DNA of 41,432 nucleotides from JANXSF01 sp043755435 (GCA_043755435.1 JAYUSZ010000060.1:1-41432), one strand, 5' to 3'; numbered from the stretch's first letter, positions 25,387-34,670 are shown. Notes: a model not told the origin generated them from the letters alone. Numbers and translations: made by a program.

Positions 25387-25887
25387 TCATTTCAGTCTCT
25401 TAACCTCAATTGTGTCGTTAACGCCATCCACCTTCATTTTGTAGCCTACGCCGCTTTTGTAGATAAGCACCTTTGGGCGATACGCGTAGTGATATGTGTA
25501 AGCGTACGTAGATTGCTGCCAAATCTGACCGTTCGACAGCTTGAAAATCGTTTCGCCACTCCAACCCTCGAAGTCTCCGTCCATCTGGGTTTCAATTGCT
25601 GCAGCAGAGGGAGATACTGGCGTTACTTCCTTCACTCCCGGGGATGCAGAACTATAGATCTTCAAGGCGAACCGACTCAACCATGCGCTTAAGGAATCAA
25701 TTTCCTCTGCGGACAACTTTGTCAAACCCGCCTGCCGGAACTCCGCAACAGTCATAAGATTCTGGATATCCAATGCAAGCGGCTTTTTCTTCTCCTGTGC
25801 AATGACCGGGAACAAGGAAAGGACAAAGAGACCTATTGCGAATCTGTGAAAGCGAAGATGAAGAAAATTTTCCAGGCGACGTACCAT
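25387..25887 (-). CDS. small exported protein of unknown function
   Basis: This 166-residue protein has a signal peptide (about 13-31, ending PVIAQ). A helical segment follows, MTVAEFRQAGLTKLSAEEIDSLSAWL, a pattern known from many small exported proteins of proteobacteria and acidobacteria. The C-terminal half contains GDFEGWSGETIFKLSNGQIWQQ, several Tyr/His-rich residues (YAYTYHYAYRP) and VKVDGVN-like strands, suggesting a small beta domain. It is the first of three minus-strand genes lying between the two remnants of the PQQ dehydrogenase gene. Function unknown. Confidence 0.72.
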   Translation of the reverse strand: MVRRLENFLHLRFHRFAIGLFVLSLFPVIAQEKKKPLALDIQNLMTVAEFRQAGLTKLSAEEIDSLSAWLSRFALKIYSSASPGVKEVTPVSPSAAAIETQMDGDFEGWSGETIFKLSNGQIWQQSTYAYTYHYAYRPKVLIYKSGVGYKMKVDGVNDTIEVKRLK

Positions 25888-25963
25888 TTTGAGTTTCCAA
25901 TCCAGCCATTATTCTATCAAGAAGCAGTGAAGCCACTACCACTCTAGGTTCACAAACCATTCT

Positions 25964-26803
25964 TTAAGTTACCGTACGTAAACCACTTTGCTGATCCCCT
26001 AAGATAACGTTTTGGAATGCTTCCTCGAATGCCAATAGTTGCTTACTGAACGGCATCGAGAAGAATGTCGCGGATACTTTGTGCACTATTAGCATCAATT
26101 GCAGCGCCAGTAGAATGTACAGATCCACGCTATCAGGCGGAACCTGATAGCTGAAAACCATTCGTTTCTCGATTTCTGTGAGTCGGGCAAACGCACTCCC
26201 AGCGGTCGCATGCATATGGAGAGTTGGAAGAGTGTAAGCCGACAGCAATAGCTCTGGGAACCCCTCTTGTACTCTTTCAGCCATACTTGTGATGTCAAGG
26301 TCCCATGAAGGCGCAAGCCTACTCGTCTCGCACTTCTTGCATTCCGTGACTTGAAACGATGGTTTCGCCAGTTCATACTGCTCCCTAATATCACTAATTG
26401 TCATCGGCTGGATTTTCTCGTTCAGCTTTTCTTCGCTGACAATTTTCAAAGCCGGACGCAGTATTTTATGTGTCTGAATGGCAGCGTAATCCATGAAGCG
26501 TTGCGCCTTATCAGGGTTCTGACTCAGGTACGCCATCGTCAGCGCTCGTTCATACAGTGCACGAATAATTTTCGCCGCTCCAGAAGGGTAGTTGTTCGCC
26601 GCCAACAACAGGACTTCCCAGCATTCTTCAACACAGACATTTCGCAACGCGAAGATGGCGTAATGAGCTCGGCTCTGGAGAGGAACTGATGCACTGATTC
26701 CTTCCGTCACGTCGATAAGCCCGTTCAGTGCTTTCGGGAGACCGGGGTGACGGTCGAAAATCGGTGCCCACTGCTCTGTTGTTCCAATGTTTGTAGTCAC
26801 CAT
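25964..26803 (-). CDS. DUF5677-like helical protein
   Basis: The protein has 279 residues from the ATG at 26803 (a TTG directly before it would add one residue). It is all-alpha in character. The segment SGAAKIIRALYERALTMAYLSQNPDKAQRFMDYA (about 74-107) has the spacing of the DUF5677 family, in which an (A/R)-L-x-R-x-x-x-E-x-x-x-x-x-x-Y-L pattern recurs. A His-rich part, LPTLHMHATAGSA (about 192-204), corresponds to the conserved His of those proteins. A CKKC pair (about 155) may bind metal. Such proteins occur as isolated accessory genes, often in variable islands. Function unknown. The upstream gap of about 210 bp would contain its promoter. Confidence 0.65.
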   Translation of the reverse strand: MVTTNIGTTEQWAPIFDRHPGLPKALNGLIDVTEGISASVPLQSRAHYAIFALRNVCVEECWEVLLLAANNYPSGAAKIIRALYERALTMAYLSQNPDKAQRFMDYAAIQTHKILRPALKIVSEEKLNEKIQPMTISDIREQYELAKPSFQVTECKKCETSRLAPSWDLDITSMAERVQEGFPELLLSAYTLPTLHMHATAGSAFARLTEIEKRMVFSYQVPPDSVDLYILLALQLMLIVHKVSATFFSMPFSKQLLAFEEAFQNVILGDQQSGLRTVT

Positions 26804-27020
26804 CAAATCTTACACGCCGCGTGATGCATTATTATGTCTCCATAAAATACGGTAATATTCCATTTGTTGCTTTTTGAGTTGATTGTACAGCGCTCAGGGT
26901 TCGCAAGCCCACGATATACCTGTCGCCCTTGACTGCTCCGGCAACAACTGATCTGCCACGTATCCGACTATCAACAAACAAAGCGGCATCACAACATCAC
27001 AACAACGGATTAGAATTGCC
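26804..27020. other. AT-rich intergenic gap
   Basis: About 217 bases between the DUF5677-like gene and the broken HEPN-like gene. It is AT-rich next to the former, with TATTTTATGG and TAATAATG-like segments that may serve as its promoter. I see no gene, terminator or repeat in it. Confidence 0.4.
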
Positions 27021-28729
27021 TCAGAAACCAGCTTTTGTGAACGCTGCAGTGATGAACCGCAGTGATTCATCGCATTGTTGGCAGATGTCGCGGAAGTGTT
27101 CCTTATAACTGCCGTGATCCCGGATGGTTCGTTTCTTGATAGCAGTGGCTTCTCTATCGTTGGCGTGTCCTATTATCTTGGAACGGAGATCATGGACTTG
27201 TCGTAATGGTGCGACAACCGCTTTGGCATCCATTTGGAGATTTCCAATGCCTTCGAGACACTCTTCGACCAATCGTAGTGAACCGAAGTTGCTTTCAACT
27301 GTTCTGTTGAGTGACTCTGCTTTTTTTCGCAGCCATTTTGTTTCAAATCCCTCCACGATGAGCTGATCCAAGTGAAGGATCTCTTTTCCCCATTCATCGG
27401 ATGATGTTGTTTGACAATACTGAAGCTGTTCGCGAATTTTGTGCGATCGTAAAGTCCACCAAGGTATTCGGTCTTTATGGAGTTTTTCGACTGCCTCCTT
27501 CAGACTATTCATTGGATCGTACTCGGAGTAAGGCTTGCCTTGAAAATCCGTCGTATAGGACCGAGGTGAAATCGTCCCCTTGGGTTTTTCATTATGTGAT
27601 TTCCAATGGAGCTGTTCCTCGTATGGCAGCCGCCGCAGGTCTACGATATAGGCGTGGACTTGTCCCTCGGGATTGATGTCATAGCTCTTGATGGACCAGG
27701 CCCCACGGCAGGAGATCGACCTCCAGACGAACTGATATTTTTCTGGGTCGGCCTTGTATTTGAGCAACACCTCCGATCTGAAAAATGCAGGGCTTATCTC
27801 GTACGGCAAATCGAGATTTGTGAAATAGTTCGTCGTCGCTTCTGGTGCGGTCGAAATCTCTCTGATTTCGTTGTGTCTCCAGTCATGAGTTATGAATGAC
27901 CCGTACTCCCGCTTCTTCTCCGCTAGGGGATCGTGTCGAAGTACGATCTCTTCTCTCTGGATGGATGGGTGGATTAGTTGAATTCCACGGAGATAACTTG
28001 CGTGGCCTGGTTCGATGTGGAGGTGGAAATGCAAATCTCCGTCACTTTTGACCTCTTTTGTTGTTCCAGTCCATCCATTGAAGAATCTTCCCGGGCGGAA
28101 CCGCGTGAAGTCGAAGGTGCGGACAACGACGGAGTCTGTAAGCACCAGATATTCTTCAAGGATGGCTCGATTGAAGGTAATTACTATGCTGCCGAATTCC
28201 TCTCCCTTTCCAGGTAACTCAACGACGCGGATTACTTCTTCTATATCCCCGCGTTCATCAAGGCGGCAATATGCTGTCCGCTCTTCCATGAAATGCAGTT
28301 CAAAGAGGTGCGCGAATTTTTGGAGTACTTCGTAATAGTGTTTCTGACCGATCATCCCCTCGAATCGTCGTGAGAACACGAGCTTCTCACCCTGCTGAAG
28401 AGCCTTGCTTTCGGCATCTTTAAGTGGGTGGGAGATCCAAACGTCTCCGGCTCCGAGAGCCGGGCCGTAACACTCCAACACGATGAGGGGCTTGTTCTCC
28501 ACGACACAAGGTCTTCGATGTCGGGCGGATTGAGGAGAGCAGCAGGAACGGCGATGGCGTGTATAAAACTGCTGTAATCTGAAGCGTAGACAACGAATTC
28601 ATCTTCTTGGACATCAGCTCTGAGGAAGTTGAGCGCACTTCCCATTCCTATCCAGTCCTCAAAGGCGTCCTCTTGCTGTGGGGCTTCGGACATTACTGCC
28701 AACCTTGTCGCCGCTTTGGTTATTGCCAT
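27021..28729 (-). pseudogene. large protein with HEPN-like C-terminus, broken by a -1 frameshift
   Basis: Two overlapping reading frames together encode one protein of about 569 residues. The first starts at an ATG (28729) with a perfect GAGGAGG ribosome binding site and supplies about 95 residues (VVYASDYSSFIHAIAVPAAL, then NPPDIEDLVSW). The second frame continues as DVWISHPLKDAESKALQQGE and runs to 27021. The join lies near a CCGGCTC/GAGCCGG hairpin at 28447-28463 and needs a -1 shift. The large middle part (SISCRGAWSIKSYDINPEGQ, RRLPYEEQLHW) belongs to a conserved but unnamed family I recall only as hypothetical. Near the C-terminus LRSKIIGHA gives R-x5-H, the kind of motif seen in HEPN domains. 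A frameshift error in the assembly cannot be excluded. Confidence 0.7.
28447..28463. repeat. hairpin at the frameshift site
   Basis: CCGGCTC and GAGCCGG form a perfect 7-bp GC-rich stem with a three-base loop, exactly where the reading frame of the HEPN-like gene changes. It may cause replication slippage or sequencing error, or less likely assist programmed frameshifting. Confidence 0.6.
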
Positions 28730-28775
28730 CGAGAAATCCTCCTCAGCCTTATTTCGAGGTGTAGAGTCAGTTTCC

Positions 28776-29149
28776 CAGAATGTGATCTATCCCGGCAACA
28801 TCGGCGCATTCGTTGCATGGCTTAGGATCCTTCGCTGGGATAGCAAATTGCTCCGGCCAATCATCTCGCAACAAATTGTGAAGCTAAATCCCGTCGATAA
28901 GGGTGCGGCATTTCGCGAGTCCATCAAAGCTGGTGAGGCTTGGGAAATTGCTCCGCAGCGCGGAACCTCATACGCAATGGCTCGCCGAAAGAACTATGGC
29001 GCGGTTCACTGCCGCATGGAGCTCGATCCACACCCATGACATTTCGTGCAGCCAATGGCAAGCAATATGTAATCATTGCCGCCAGTGGGCATGGAATAGG
29101 AGGGATGAAAGTAGGAGATACGCTAGTAGCCTTCACACTCCCGGATTAG
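28776..29149 (+). pseudogene. C-terminal remnant of a PQQ-dependent glucose-dehydrogenase-like gene
   Basis: Several family segments are seen in two to three frames: QNVIYPGNIG (28776-28805), KLNPVDKGAAFRESIKAGE (from 28881), EIAPQRGTSYAMARR (to 28990), then in another frame KELWRGSLPHGARSTPMTF and, after that, NGKQYVIIAASGHG and GDTLVAFTLPD ending at a TAG (29147-29149). These are the C-terminal blocks of PQQ-dependent membrane dehydrogenases of glucose-dehydrogenase type. The roughly 100 residues that normally lie between YAMARR and GKELW are missing, so there was also an internal deletion. The start of the remnant lies 47 bases beyond the ATG of the opposite-strand HEPN-like gene. Its 5' half appears about 3.5 kb upstream. 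Confidence 0.78.
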
Positions 29150-29156
29150 CTTGTGG

Positions 29157-31091
29157 CTACATGAACTCCGGCATTTCAATACCCAGAATGTCCAGCGAAC
29201 GTTCCAATTGGCTCCGGAACAATTCCGTCAGCCAAATCAGGAAAGCCCGCTTCTCAGCATCCTGTTCTGAAAGCACCTGATACCCGTGATAGAAGTTATT
29301 GAAGGATTGCGCCAATTGAAATGCAAAGCGCGCCATATGAGACGGCTCGCCGGCCGCCAAGGCTTTTTCAATTGCCGAATCAGCACGGGTTGCCGCCAAT
29401 GTATACTGCCATAATTCCTCATCCTGAAGCTGCGCAGCCATTGCCGCAGGGCCAAGTACAGTCTTGAAATCAGGCAGTGCCGTGCCCAGCTTTTTCAGGA
29501 TTTTTCTAGCCCGCACGGTGGCATACAAAACGTAGGGACCAGTCTCCCCTTCAAAGCTGAGCGCTTCCTGAAAATCGAAAGCAATCACCGAATTTCGCGT
29601 GTACTTCAACATGAAATAGCGCAGGGCACCAATGGCAATCGCCGTGGCCGCTTTCGTTCTGTCTTCAATGCTTGCATCAGGATGCCGCGAGTCCACTTCG
29701 CGTTGGGCGTTTTCAATCAACTTGTCAATCAAGTCGTCGGCTTTCACACCCAAACCCTTGCGGCCCGATACTTCCACGTAAGGACGCTTCTTATCTTCAT
29801 CGGAAAGCTCAATGTTCAGTTCCACGCAAGTGCGCGGCGATAGAGCCACCATTTCATAAGAAAAGTGGATTGAATTGTCGGCCTGCTTCCCGAAATTTAG
29901 CGCACGCAATCCTGCCACAACAACGTCCTGCAAATACGATTGGCGCGAATCGATCACGTTGAACACTTTGCTACCAGCGCCAAACTTTATGCTCTCGCCC
30001 GTGGGTGAGTCGGCCGACGCATACAGCTTTTTCCCATCGGGGTAGGTATGCCAAAGCTTGTAGTAGAAATCCTTCCCCAACAATCCGAATTTCCACATCT
30101 GATAAGCAATGTCCTTACCGACGTAAGTAACAATGCCGTTGGAACGGACAATCACCTTGTCCATATCTTCTTCGTCGGAAGAAGCAAAAGTGCCCGCACG
30201 CATCACCCAGCAACCAGCATGTTTGCCTTCGGTTTCCAGTTCAATCGCTTTGCGTTCTTTCAATAACTCAAAAGCCTTAGCCCAGAATTGAAGGTGCAAT
30301 ATTTCGCTTTCGCGCGGCAGCACGTCGTAAACAATGCCCAGGCGAAGCATGGTTTTCAAGTGGCATTCCACAATGGCATCGGCCACGGTAGTTGCCAGTT
30401 CAGCCAGTTCGCCAACGCCCGCCTCGATCGCATGCAGGGTTTGAGCGCGCCATTCTACAAGAGCTTCTGGATGCTCACCGTAGTAAGAAGAAGTGCGTGC
30501 ATAAAGATCCCAGCAGAGATAGTCAAAACGCGGCGCAGCAGCCAGTGCGCGTACTTCTGTGGCAGACTTCTTTTCCAGATGGTGAAAGCCAACTACAACA
30601 TCGGCAACTTGCACGCCAGTGTTGTCAATGTAGTTTTGCACTTCCACATTGTTCCCAGCCGCACGCAGCATTCGGACAAATGTGTCCCCCAAAATAGCGT
30701 TGCGGAGGTGGCCAATGTGCGCCGCTTTGTTGGGATTAATATTGGTGTGCTCAACGATTATTTTGCCAGGTGCACCAGCCGCAGACTCGCCACCGGAAAG
30801 CGTTTGCGTCCCATACCATGTGCGATCCAACCGTAGATTGATGTACCCACTACCAGCCACTTCTAACTTAGCCACCCCTTCCATGCCTGGAAGTTCTTCC
30901 ACTAGCTCGGCGGCAATCGCCTTTGGAGCGCGCTTTAGTTCCTTTGCGAGCTGAAAGGCAATGGGCAGCGCGATTTCCCCGAAATTCGATTGCTTGGGCT
31001 GTTCAATCACAACCGGCAGTGTAATGCCGTAGCGAATGTGAACATGGGCTGCAACTTCGCTGATTATGGTGGATTCTAGGCGTTGAAACAC
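29157..31091 (-). CDS. argS: arginine--tRNA ligase
   Basis: A 644-residue class I aminoacyl-tRNA synthetase charging tRNA-Arg in the cytoplasm. The N-terminal Add1 domain (about 5-90; NFGEIALPIAFQLAKELK) recognises the tRNA. The catalytic domain has the HIGH motif at 125-128 (AAHIGHLRNAILGD). The second signature is VSGRKGLGVKADDL rather than KMSKS, as in many ArgS enzymes. The C-terminal anticodon-binding domain (about 530-644) includes the LAQSFNNFYHGYQVL segment and ends with the typical family tail LGIEMPEFM. The start is a GTG; the frame opens 63 bases from the chosen start of the divergent mazG gene. It is highly expressed in most bacteria and is probably vertically inherited. Confidence 0.97.
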   Translation of the reverse strand: MFQRLESTIISEVAAHVHIRYGITLPVVIEQPKQSNFGEIALPIAFQLAKELKRAPKAIAAELVEELPGMEGVAKLEVAGSGYINLRLDRTWYGTQTLSGGESAAGAPGKIIVEHTNINPNKAAHIGHLRNAILGDTFVRMLRAAGNNVEVQNYIDNTGVQVADVVVGFHHLEKKSATEVRALAAAPRFDYLCWDLYARTSSYYGEHPEALVEWRAQTLHAIEAGVGELAELATTVADAIVECHLKTMLRLGIVYDVLPRESEILHLQFWAKAFELLKERKAIELETEGKHAGCWVMRAGTFASSDEEDMDKVIVRSNGIVTYVGKDIAYQMWKFGLLGKDFYYKLWHTYPDGKKLYASADSPTGESIKFGAGSKVFNVIDSRQSYLQDVVVAGLRALNFGKQADNSIHFSYEMVALSPRTCVELNIELSDEDKKRPYVEVSGRKGLGVKADDLIDKLIENAQREVDSRHPDASIEDRTKAATAIAIGALRYFMLKYTRNSVIAFDFQEALSFEGETGPYVLYATVRARKILKKLGTALPDFKTVLGPAAMAAQLQDEELWQYTLAATRADSAIEKALAAGEPSHMARFAFQLAQSFNNFYHGYQVLSEQDAEKRAFLIWLTELFRSQLERSLDILGIEMPEFM

Positions 31092-31154
31092 GGAAATCCC
31101 AGTATAGCAATGCGTTCAGCTCAGGGCCCTCATGTTACATTGAAAGGTAACCCC

Positions 31155-31940
31155 TTGTCTCCTCTTCCAGATGACCCATTTCAACGATTGCTCGCAATCA
31201 TGGAGCAATTGCGCGCCCCCAACGGTTGCCCATGGGACCTGGAGCAAAACTATGATTCGCTCAAAAAATACCTAGTTGAAGAAGCCTATGAAGTGATTGA
31301 AGCCATCGATACAAAAGACTTCACACAACTCTCCGAAGAGCTAGGCGACCTTATGTTACAGCCAGTATTTCTGGCACAAATAGCCAAAGAGGAAGGCCGC
31401 TTCACCATCAACGATTCCCTCAATGCCATCAACGAAAAACTAATCCGCCGCCATCCACACATCTTCGGCGACGGCATAGCAAAAACAGCCGACGATGTGA
31501 AGCAGCGCTGGGACGAAATCAAGAAGCAGGAAAACGTTAAGAAAGGAAAGCAATCGGAAGGACTTCTGGGCTCAATTCCACGCTCCATGCCAGCGCTTTC
31601 AGAGGCGCGTGAAATCAGTCGCCGCGCAGCCAAAGCAGGATTTGATTGGGAGAACGAAGGGCAGGTAATCGACAAGCTTAACGAAGAACTCGTCGAATTA
31701 TCCGAGGCCGGTTCTCAATCAGAAAAAGAAGGCGAAGTGGGCGACCTGCTGTTTGTACTAGTGAACCTCGCCCGCTTCCATGGCGTCGATCCTGAAGAAG
31801 CGCTCCGTAAAACTAATACGAAATTTCGCAAACGGTTCGGGCATGTAGAAACACGCTTAACAGAGCAGGGCAAGGTCCTGGAAACATCAACGGTCGCCGA
31901 GATGGAAGTTTATTGGCAGGAGGCGAAACAAAATCTATGA
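31155..31940 (+). CDS. mazG: nucleoside triphosphate pyrophosphohydrolase MazG
   Basis: This enzyme hydrolyses NTPs and dNTPs to monophosphate and PPi. From the TTG at 31155 (GAAAGG about 7 bases upstream) it has 261 residues, the usual length for two tandem MazG domains. The first domain has the metal-binding pattern EEAYEVIEAID and ELGDLML, and the second has NEELVELSEAG and EGEVGDLLFVLVN. The opening FQRLLAIMEQLRAPNGCPWD is standard. An ATG at 31110 would add 15 residues, but it lies 18 bases from the argS start and has no ribosome binding site. The stop overlaps the next gene by 4 bases (ATGA), so mazG heads the operon. Confidence 0.93.
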   Translation: MSPLPDDPFQRLLAIMEQLRAPNGCPWDLEQNYDSLKKYLVEEAYEVIEAIDTKDFTQLSEELGDLMLQPVFLAQIAKEEGRFTINDSLNAINEKLIRRHPHIFGDGIAKTADDVKQRWDEIKKQENVKKGKQSEGLLGSIPRSMPALSEAREISRRAAKAGFDWENEGQVIDKLNEELVELSEAGSQSEKEGEVGDLLFVLVNLARFHGVDPEEALRKTNTKFRKRFGHVETRLTEQGKVLETSTVAEMEVYWQEAKQNL

Positions 31941-32680
31941 GCGCCATAACCATCCGGTCCATCCATGAATTGCACGACCTTCGCGAAGCCGTTCGTCTGC
32001 AGAAAGCAATATGGGGCTTTGATGATATTGACCTGCTCCCTGTGCGCCTGTTCGTTGTCGCCACAAAAATTGGCGGCCAAACCATGGCTGCCTTCGATGG
32101 TGAAAAAATGGTTGGCTTCCTCATCTCCATCCCTGGCTTGAAAAAGGATGGCGGGGTTTATCTGCACAGCCATATGATGGGCGTTGCCGCTGATTACCGC
32201 AATGCCGGCGTCGGCAGAGCTCTGAAGTTAGCCCAACGCACCGACGCACTTTCGAGCAATGTGAAATTAGTCGAATGGACATTCGATCCGCTCCAAATCA
32301 AGAACGCATTTTTCAACATCGAACGCCTGGGCGCAGTAGTTTGCCGCTACGTTTTGAATCAGTATGGAATCACTTCCAGCGCCCTGCAATCCGGACTTCC
32401 CACCGACCGTTGCATTGCCGAATGGCATTTAGATTCGCTTCGAGTCAGATCTATTCTTGATGGAAAACCCTACCAAAGGCCTGCCATTATTGCGAGAATT
32501 TCTGTCCCCACCAACGTGGATGATATCTTGAAAAATCAACCTGAACGCGGCCCCGCACTGCAAGCAGATATCAGCGCACGGTTCATAAAACACTTAGGAA
32601 ATGGATTGGTGGTCACTGGGTTTGAGCGGGGCGACTCCGAATCCAGTTACTTGCTCTCCGTGGGAAAAGAGGAAGAATGA
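31937..32680 (+). CDS. GNAT-family acyltransferase, COG3375-type
   Basis: The protein has 247 residues from the ATG at 31937, overlapping the mazG stop as ATGA. It carries an acyl-CoA-binding GNAT motif A, MMGVAADYRNAGVGRALK (about 80-97), and the family opening ITIRSIHELHDLREAVRLQKAIWG. Its C-terminal part (GLPTDRCIAEWHLDSLRV) is a hallmark of COG3375 proteins. In Geobacillus and relatives such a protein is encoded next to N-succinylamino acid racemase and transfers a succinyl group from succinyl-CoA to the amino group of D-amino acids. Here too it overlaps the menC/NSAR-like gene by 4 bases. The succinyl donor is inferred from that precedent. Confidence 0.85.
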   Translation: MSAITIRSIHELHDLREAVRLQKAIWGFDDIDLLPVRLFVVATKIGGQTMAAFDGEKMVGFLISIPGLKKDGGVYLHSHMMGVAADYRNAGVGRALKLAQRTDALSSNVKLVEWTFDPLQIKNAFFNIERLGAVVCRYVLNQYGITSSALQSGLPTDRCIAEWHLDSLRVRSILDGKPYQRPAIIARISVPTNVDDILKNQPERGPALQADISARFIKHLGNGLVVTGFERGDSESSYLLSVGKEEE

Positions 32681-33786
32681 AAATCGAACAAATCCGTATT
32701 CGGCAAATTCAAATGCCTCTGGTACATTTCTTTGAAACCAGCTTCGGCCGAACCTATTCGCGAGACATGGTGCTGGTGGAAGTAGTTGCCGACGGCATCT
32801 CTGGCTGGGGTGAAGTTACTGCTGGAGAAAACCCTTTTTACAACGAAGAATGGACCGCGTCCATATGGCCAATACTTACCAATTACGCCGCACCTCGCCT
32901 CTTGGGCCGCGAACTCAACTCAGCTGAAGATGTCTATCCTTTGCTCAGCCACATTCACGGACACTTCATGGCTCGCGGAGGAATTGAAGCTGCAGTGTGG
33001 GATTTGGAAGCACGCCGCAACAATCAACCTTTGTGGAAACAAATCGGTGGTGGAGCGCGCCAGGCAATTGCCTGCGGTGTTTCCATTGGCATTCAAGATA
33101 GCGTTGCAGGCCTGCTAAAAACTATTGAAAAGGAATTGGCCGATGGCTATCAGCGCATAAAAATGAAGATCAAACCGGGCCGCGATGTGGAAGATCTTCG
33201 TGCGGTCCGCAAAGAATTCCCGGGCATTAAATTAATGGCTGATGCTAACTCAGCCTACACGCTGGATGACGTGGAACACCTTTGCCGGTTAGATGAATTC
33301 TACCTGATGATGGTGGAGCAGCCGCTTGCCCATGACGACATCATCGACCACGTCAAGTTACAGAAAAAACTGCAAACTCCGGTGTGTCTTGATGAATGCA
33401 TTCGTTCCGCTCATCATGCCCGCCAAGCCATCGAACTGGGCGCCTGTCGCATTATCAACATTAAATTAGGACGCGTTGGCGGTTTCGCTGAAGCAAAAAG
33501 AGTTCATGACGTTTGTCAAAAAGCTAACGTGCCCGTATGGTGCGGTGGCATGCTGGAATCGGGAATTGGCAGGGCACACAACATTGCCTTAGCCACTCTT
33601 CCCAACTTCACATTGCCAGGGGACGTGTCCGCCAGCAAGCGGTATTGGAAGCGCGATGTCATCGTACCTGCCGTGGAAACTACCTCTCAAGGAACTATTG
33701 AAATCCGTGATGGCATAGGATTCGGATACGACATCGACATTGACTTTTTGAAGACCATCACCCTGCGCGAGGAGACTCTCAGTTGA
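32677..33786 (+). CDS. menC: o-succinylbenzoate synthase / N-succinylamino acid racemase (enolase superfamily)
   Basis: A 369-residue enolase-superfamily enzyme of the muconate-lactonizing subgroup. The catalytic lysines are in KMK (162-164) and at Lys263 (NIKLG), and the Mg2+ ligands are Asp189, Glu214 and Asp239. Arg266 follows Lys263 (KLGRVGG), a residue I recall as typical of the OSBS/NSAR branch able to racemise N-succinylamino acids. The capping-domain loops (HFFETSFGRTYSRD, ENPFYNEEWT) also fit that branch. The immediate neighbour is the GNAT enzyme that would make the N-succinylated substrate, and no other menaquinone genes are present, so racemase activity is the more likely role. 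Confidence 0.9.
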   Translation: MKIEQIRIRQIQMPLVHFFETSFGRTYSRDMVLVEVVADGISGWGEVTAGENPFYNEEWTASIWPILTNYAAPRLLGRELNSAEDVYPLLSHIHGHFMARGGIEAAVWDLEARRNNQPLWKQIGGGARQAIACGVSIGIQDSVAGLLKTIEKELADGYQRIKMKIKPGRDVEDLRAVRKEFPGIKLMADANSAYTLDDVEHLCRLDEFYLMMVEQPLAHDDIIDHVKLQKKLQTPVCLDECIRSAHHARQAIELGACRIINIKLGRVGGFAEAKRVHDVCQKANVPVWCGGMLESGIGRAHNIALATLPNFTLPGDVSASKRYWKRDVIVPAVETTSQGTIEIRDGIGFGYDIDIDFLKTITLREETLS

Positions 33787-34670
33787 CCGACCCTGCCAGT
33801 AGACCTTGGCGCCTCTATCTGCTTTTACTGCTGGTGATGTTCATCTGGTCTCTGAATTTCATAGCCACAAAAATTGCCTTAAAAGAGGTTCCAGGTGCGC
33901 TGCTCTCCGGCATCCGCCTCCTGATGGCAGCAATTTTTCTGATTCCTGTTTACTACTGGTTTAAGAACAAGAAGGGGAAAACTTGGAGTGTTTCTGACGG
34001 CTGGCGCATGGCCTTGCTGGGCGCAGTCGGCATTGCTGCCAATCAAGTATTTTTCATCATGGGCATTGCACGCACCACGGTTTCCCACGCAGCCTTCATT
34101 ATTGGAACTGTGCCTTTAGCAGTGCTTACACTAACTGCTGTTTTAGGCCATGAATTGCTTTCTATCCGCAAAATCAGCGGCATTTTTCTAGCATTATCCG
34201 GAGTAGCCCTCTTACAAACTCGTGCCGCTGTTGTTCAAGGACCTTCCGTGTTTGGCGATGTGCTTATCCTGGGGTCCGCACTCACCTTCGCTTGCTATAT
34301 AGTGTTCGGAAAACCAATGGTTGCAGCGCATGGCCCCTTCATCCCAACCGTCTTCGCATTTGTTTCCGGTGCCATTCTACTGCTTCCAATGACGGTTTAC
34401 CTGGCCCTCGATTTTGACTTCACCAAAGTCAGTCTAGCAGCCTGGTCCAGCGTCTTCTACATGGCCATGGCCTCTTCCGTAATTGCATCCATTCTTTACT
34501 ATCACGTGTTGGGACATTTGCCAGCCTCCCGTGTTTCCTCCTTCAGCTATCTGCAACCTCTCATGGCCACCTCACTCGGCATCCTCATGCTAGGAGAGCC
34601 AATCAGCGGAGCACTGCTCAGTGGTGGAGCACTCATTCTGGGTGGCGTTTTCCTGACGGAGCGCGGCTGA
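33783..34670 (+). CDS. EamA-family (DMT) transporter
   Basis: A 295-residue inner membrane transporter with ten predicted helices and two EamA repeats, the second beginning at about residue 155 (VFGDVLILGSALTFACYIVFG). The PxxE-type signature RLLMAAIFLIP and LGEPISGALLSGGALILGGVF are typical. Members export amino acids, amines or other metabolites; the substrate is unknown. The start is a TTG overlapping the menC stop (TTGA), and the stop overlaps the MFS gene by one base, so it is fully embedded in the operon. Given the racemase upstream, an amino acid or derivative is a reasonable guess. Confidence 0.85.
   Translation: MTDPASRPWRLYLLLLLVMFIWSLNFIATKIALKEVPGALLSGIRLLMAAIFLIPVYYWFKNKKGKTWSVSDGWRMALLGAVGIAANQVFFIMGIARTTVSHAAFIIGTVPLAVLTLTAVLGHELLSIRKISGIFLALSGVALLQTRAAVVQGPSVFGDVLILGSALTFACYIVFGKPMVAAHGPFIPTVFAFVSGAILLLPMTVYLALDFDFTKVSLAAWSSVFYMAMASSVIASILYYHVLGHLPASRVSSFSYLQPLMATSLGILMLGEPISGALLSGGALILGGVFLTERG

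Noticed and set aside
24986..29156. transposon, integrase, attachment site or CRISPR array in the accessory region
   Set aside because: No transposase or integrase motif, flanking inverted repeats, tRNA gene or regularly spaced repeats could be seen.
28903..29280. 125-codon open frame on the plus strand
   Set aside because: It runs through the dehydrogenase remnant in another frame and into the antisense of argS; the family-like segments are in the other frames.
30288..30836. 182-codon open frame on the plus strand
   Set aside because: It lies entirely within argS on the opposite strand and has no family-like sequence.
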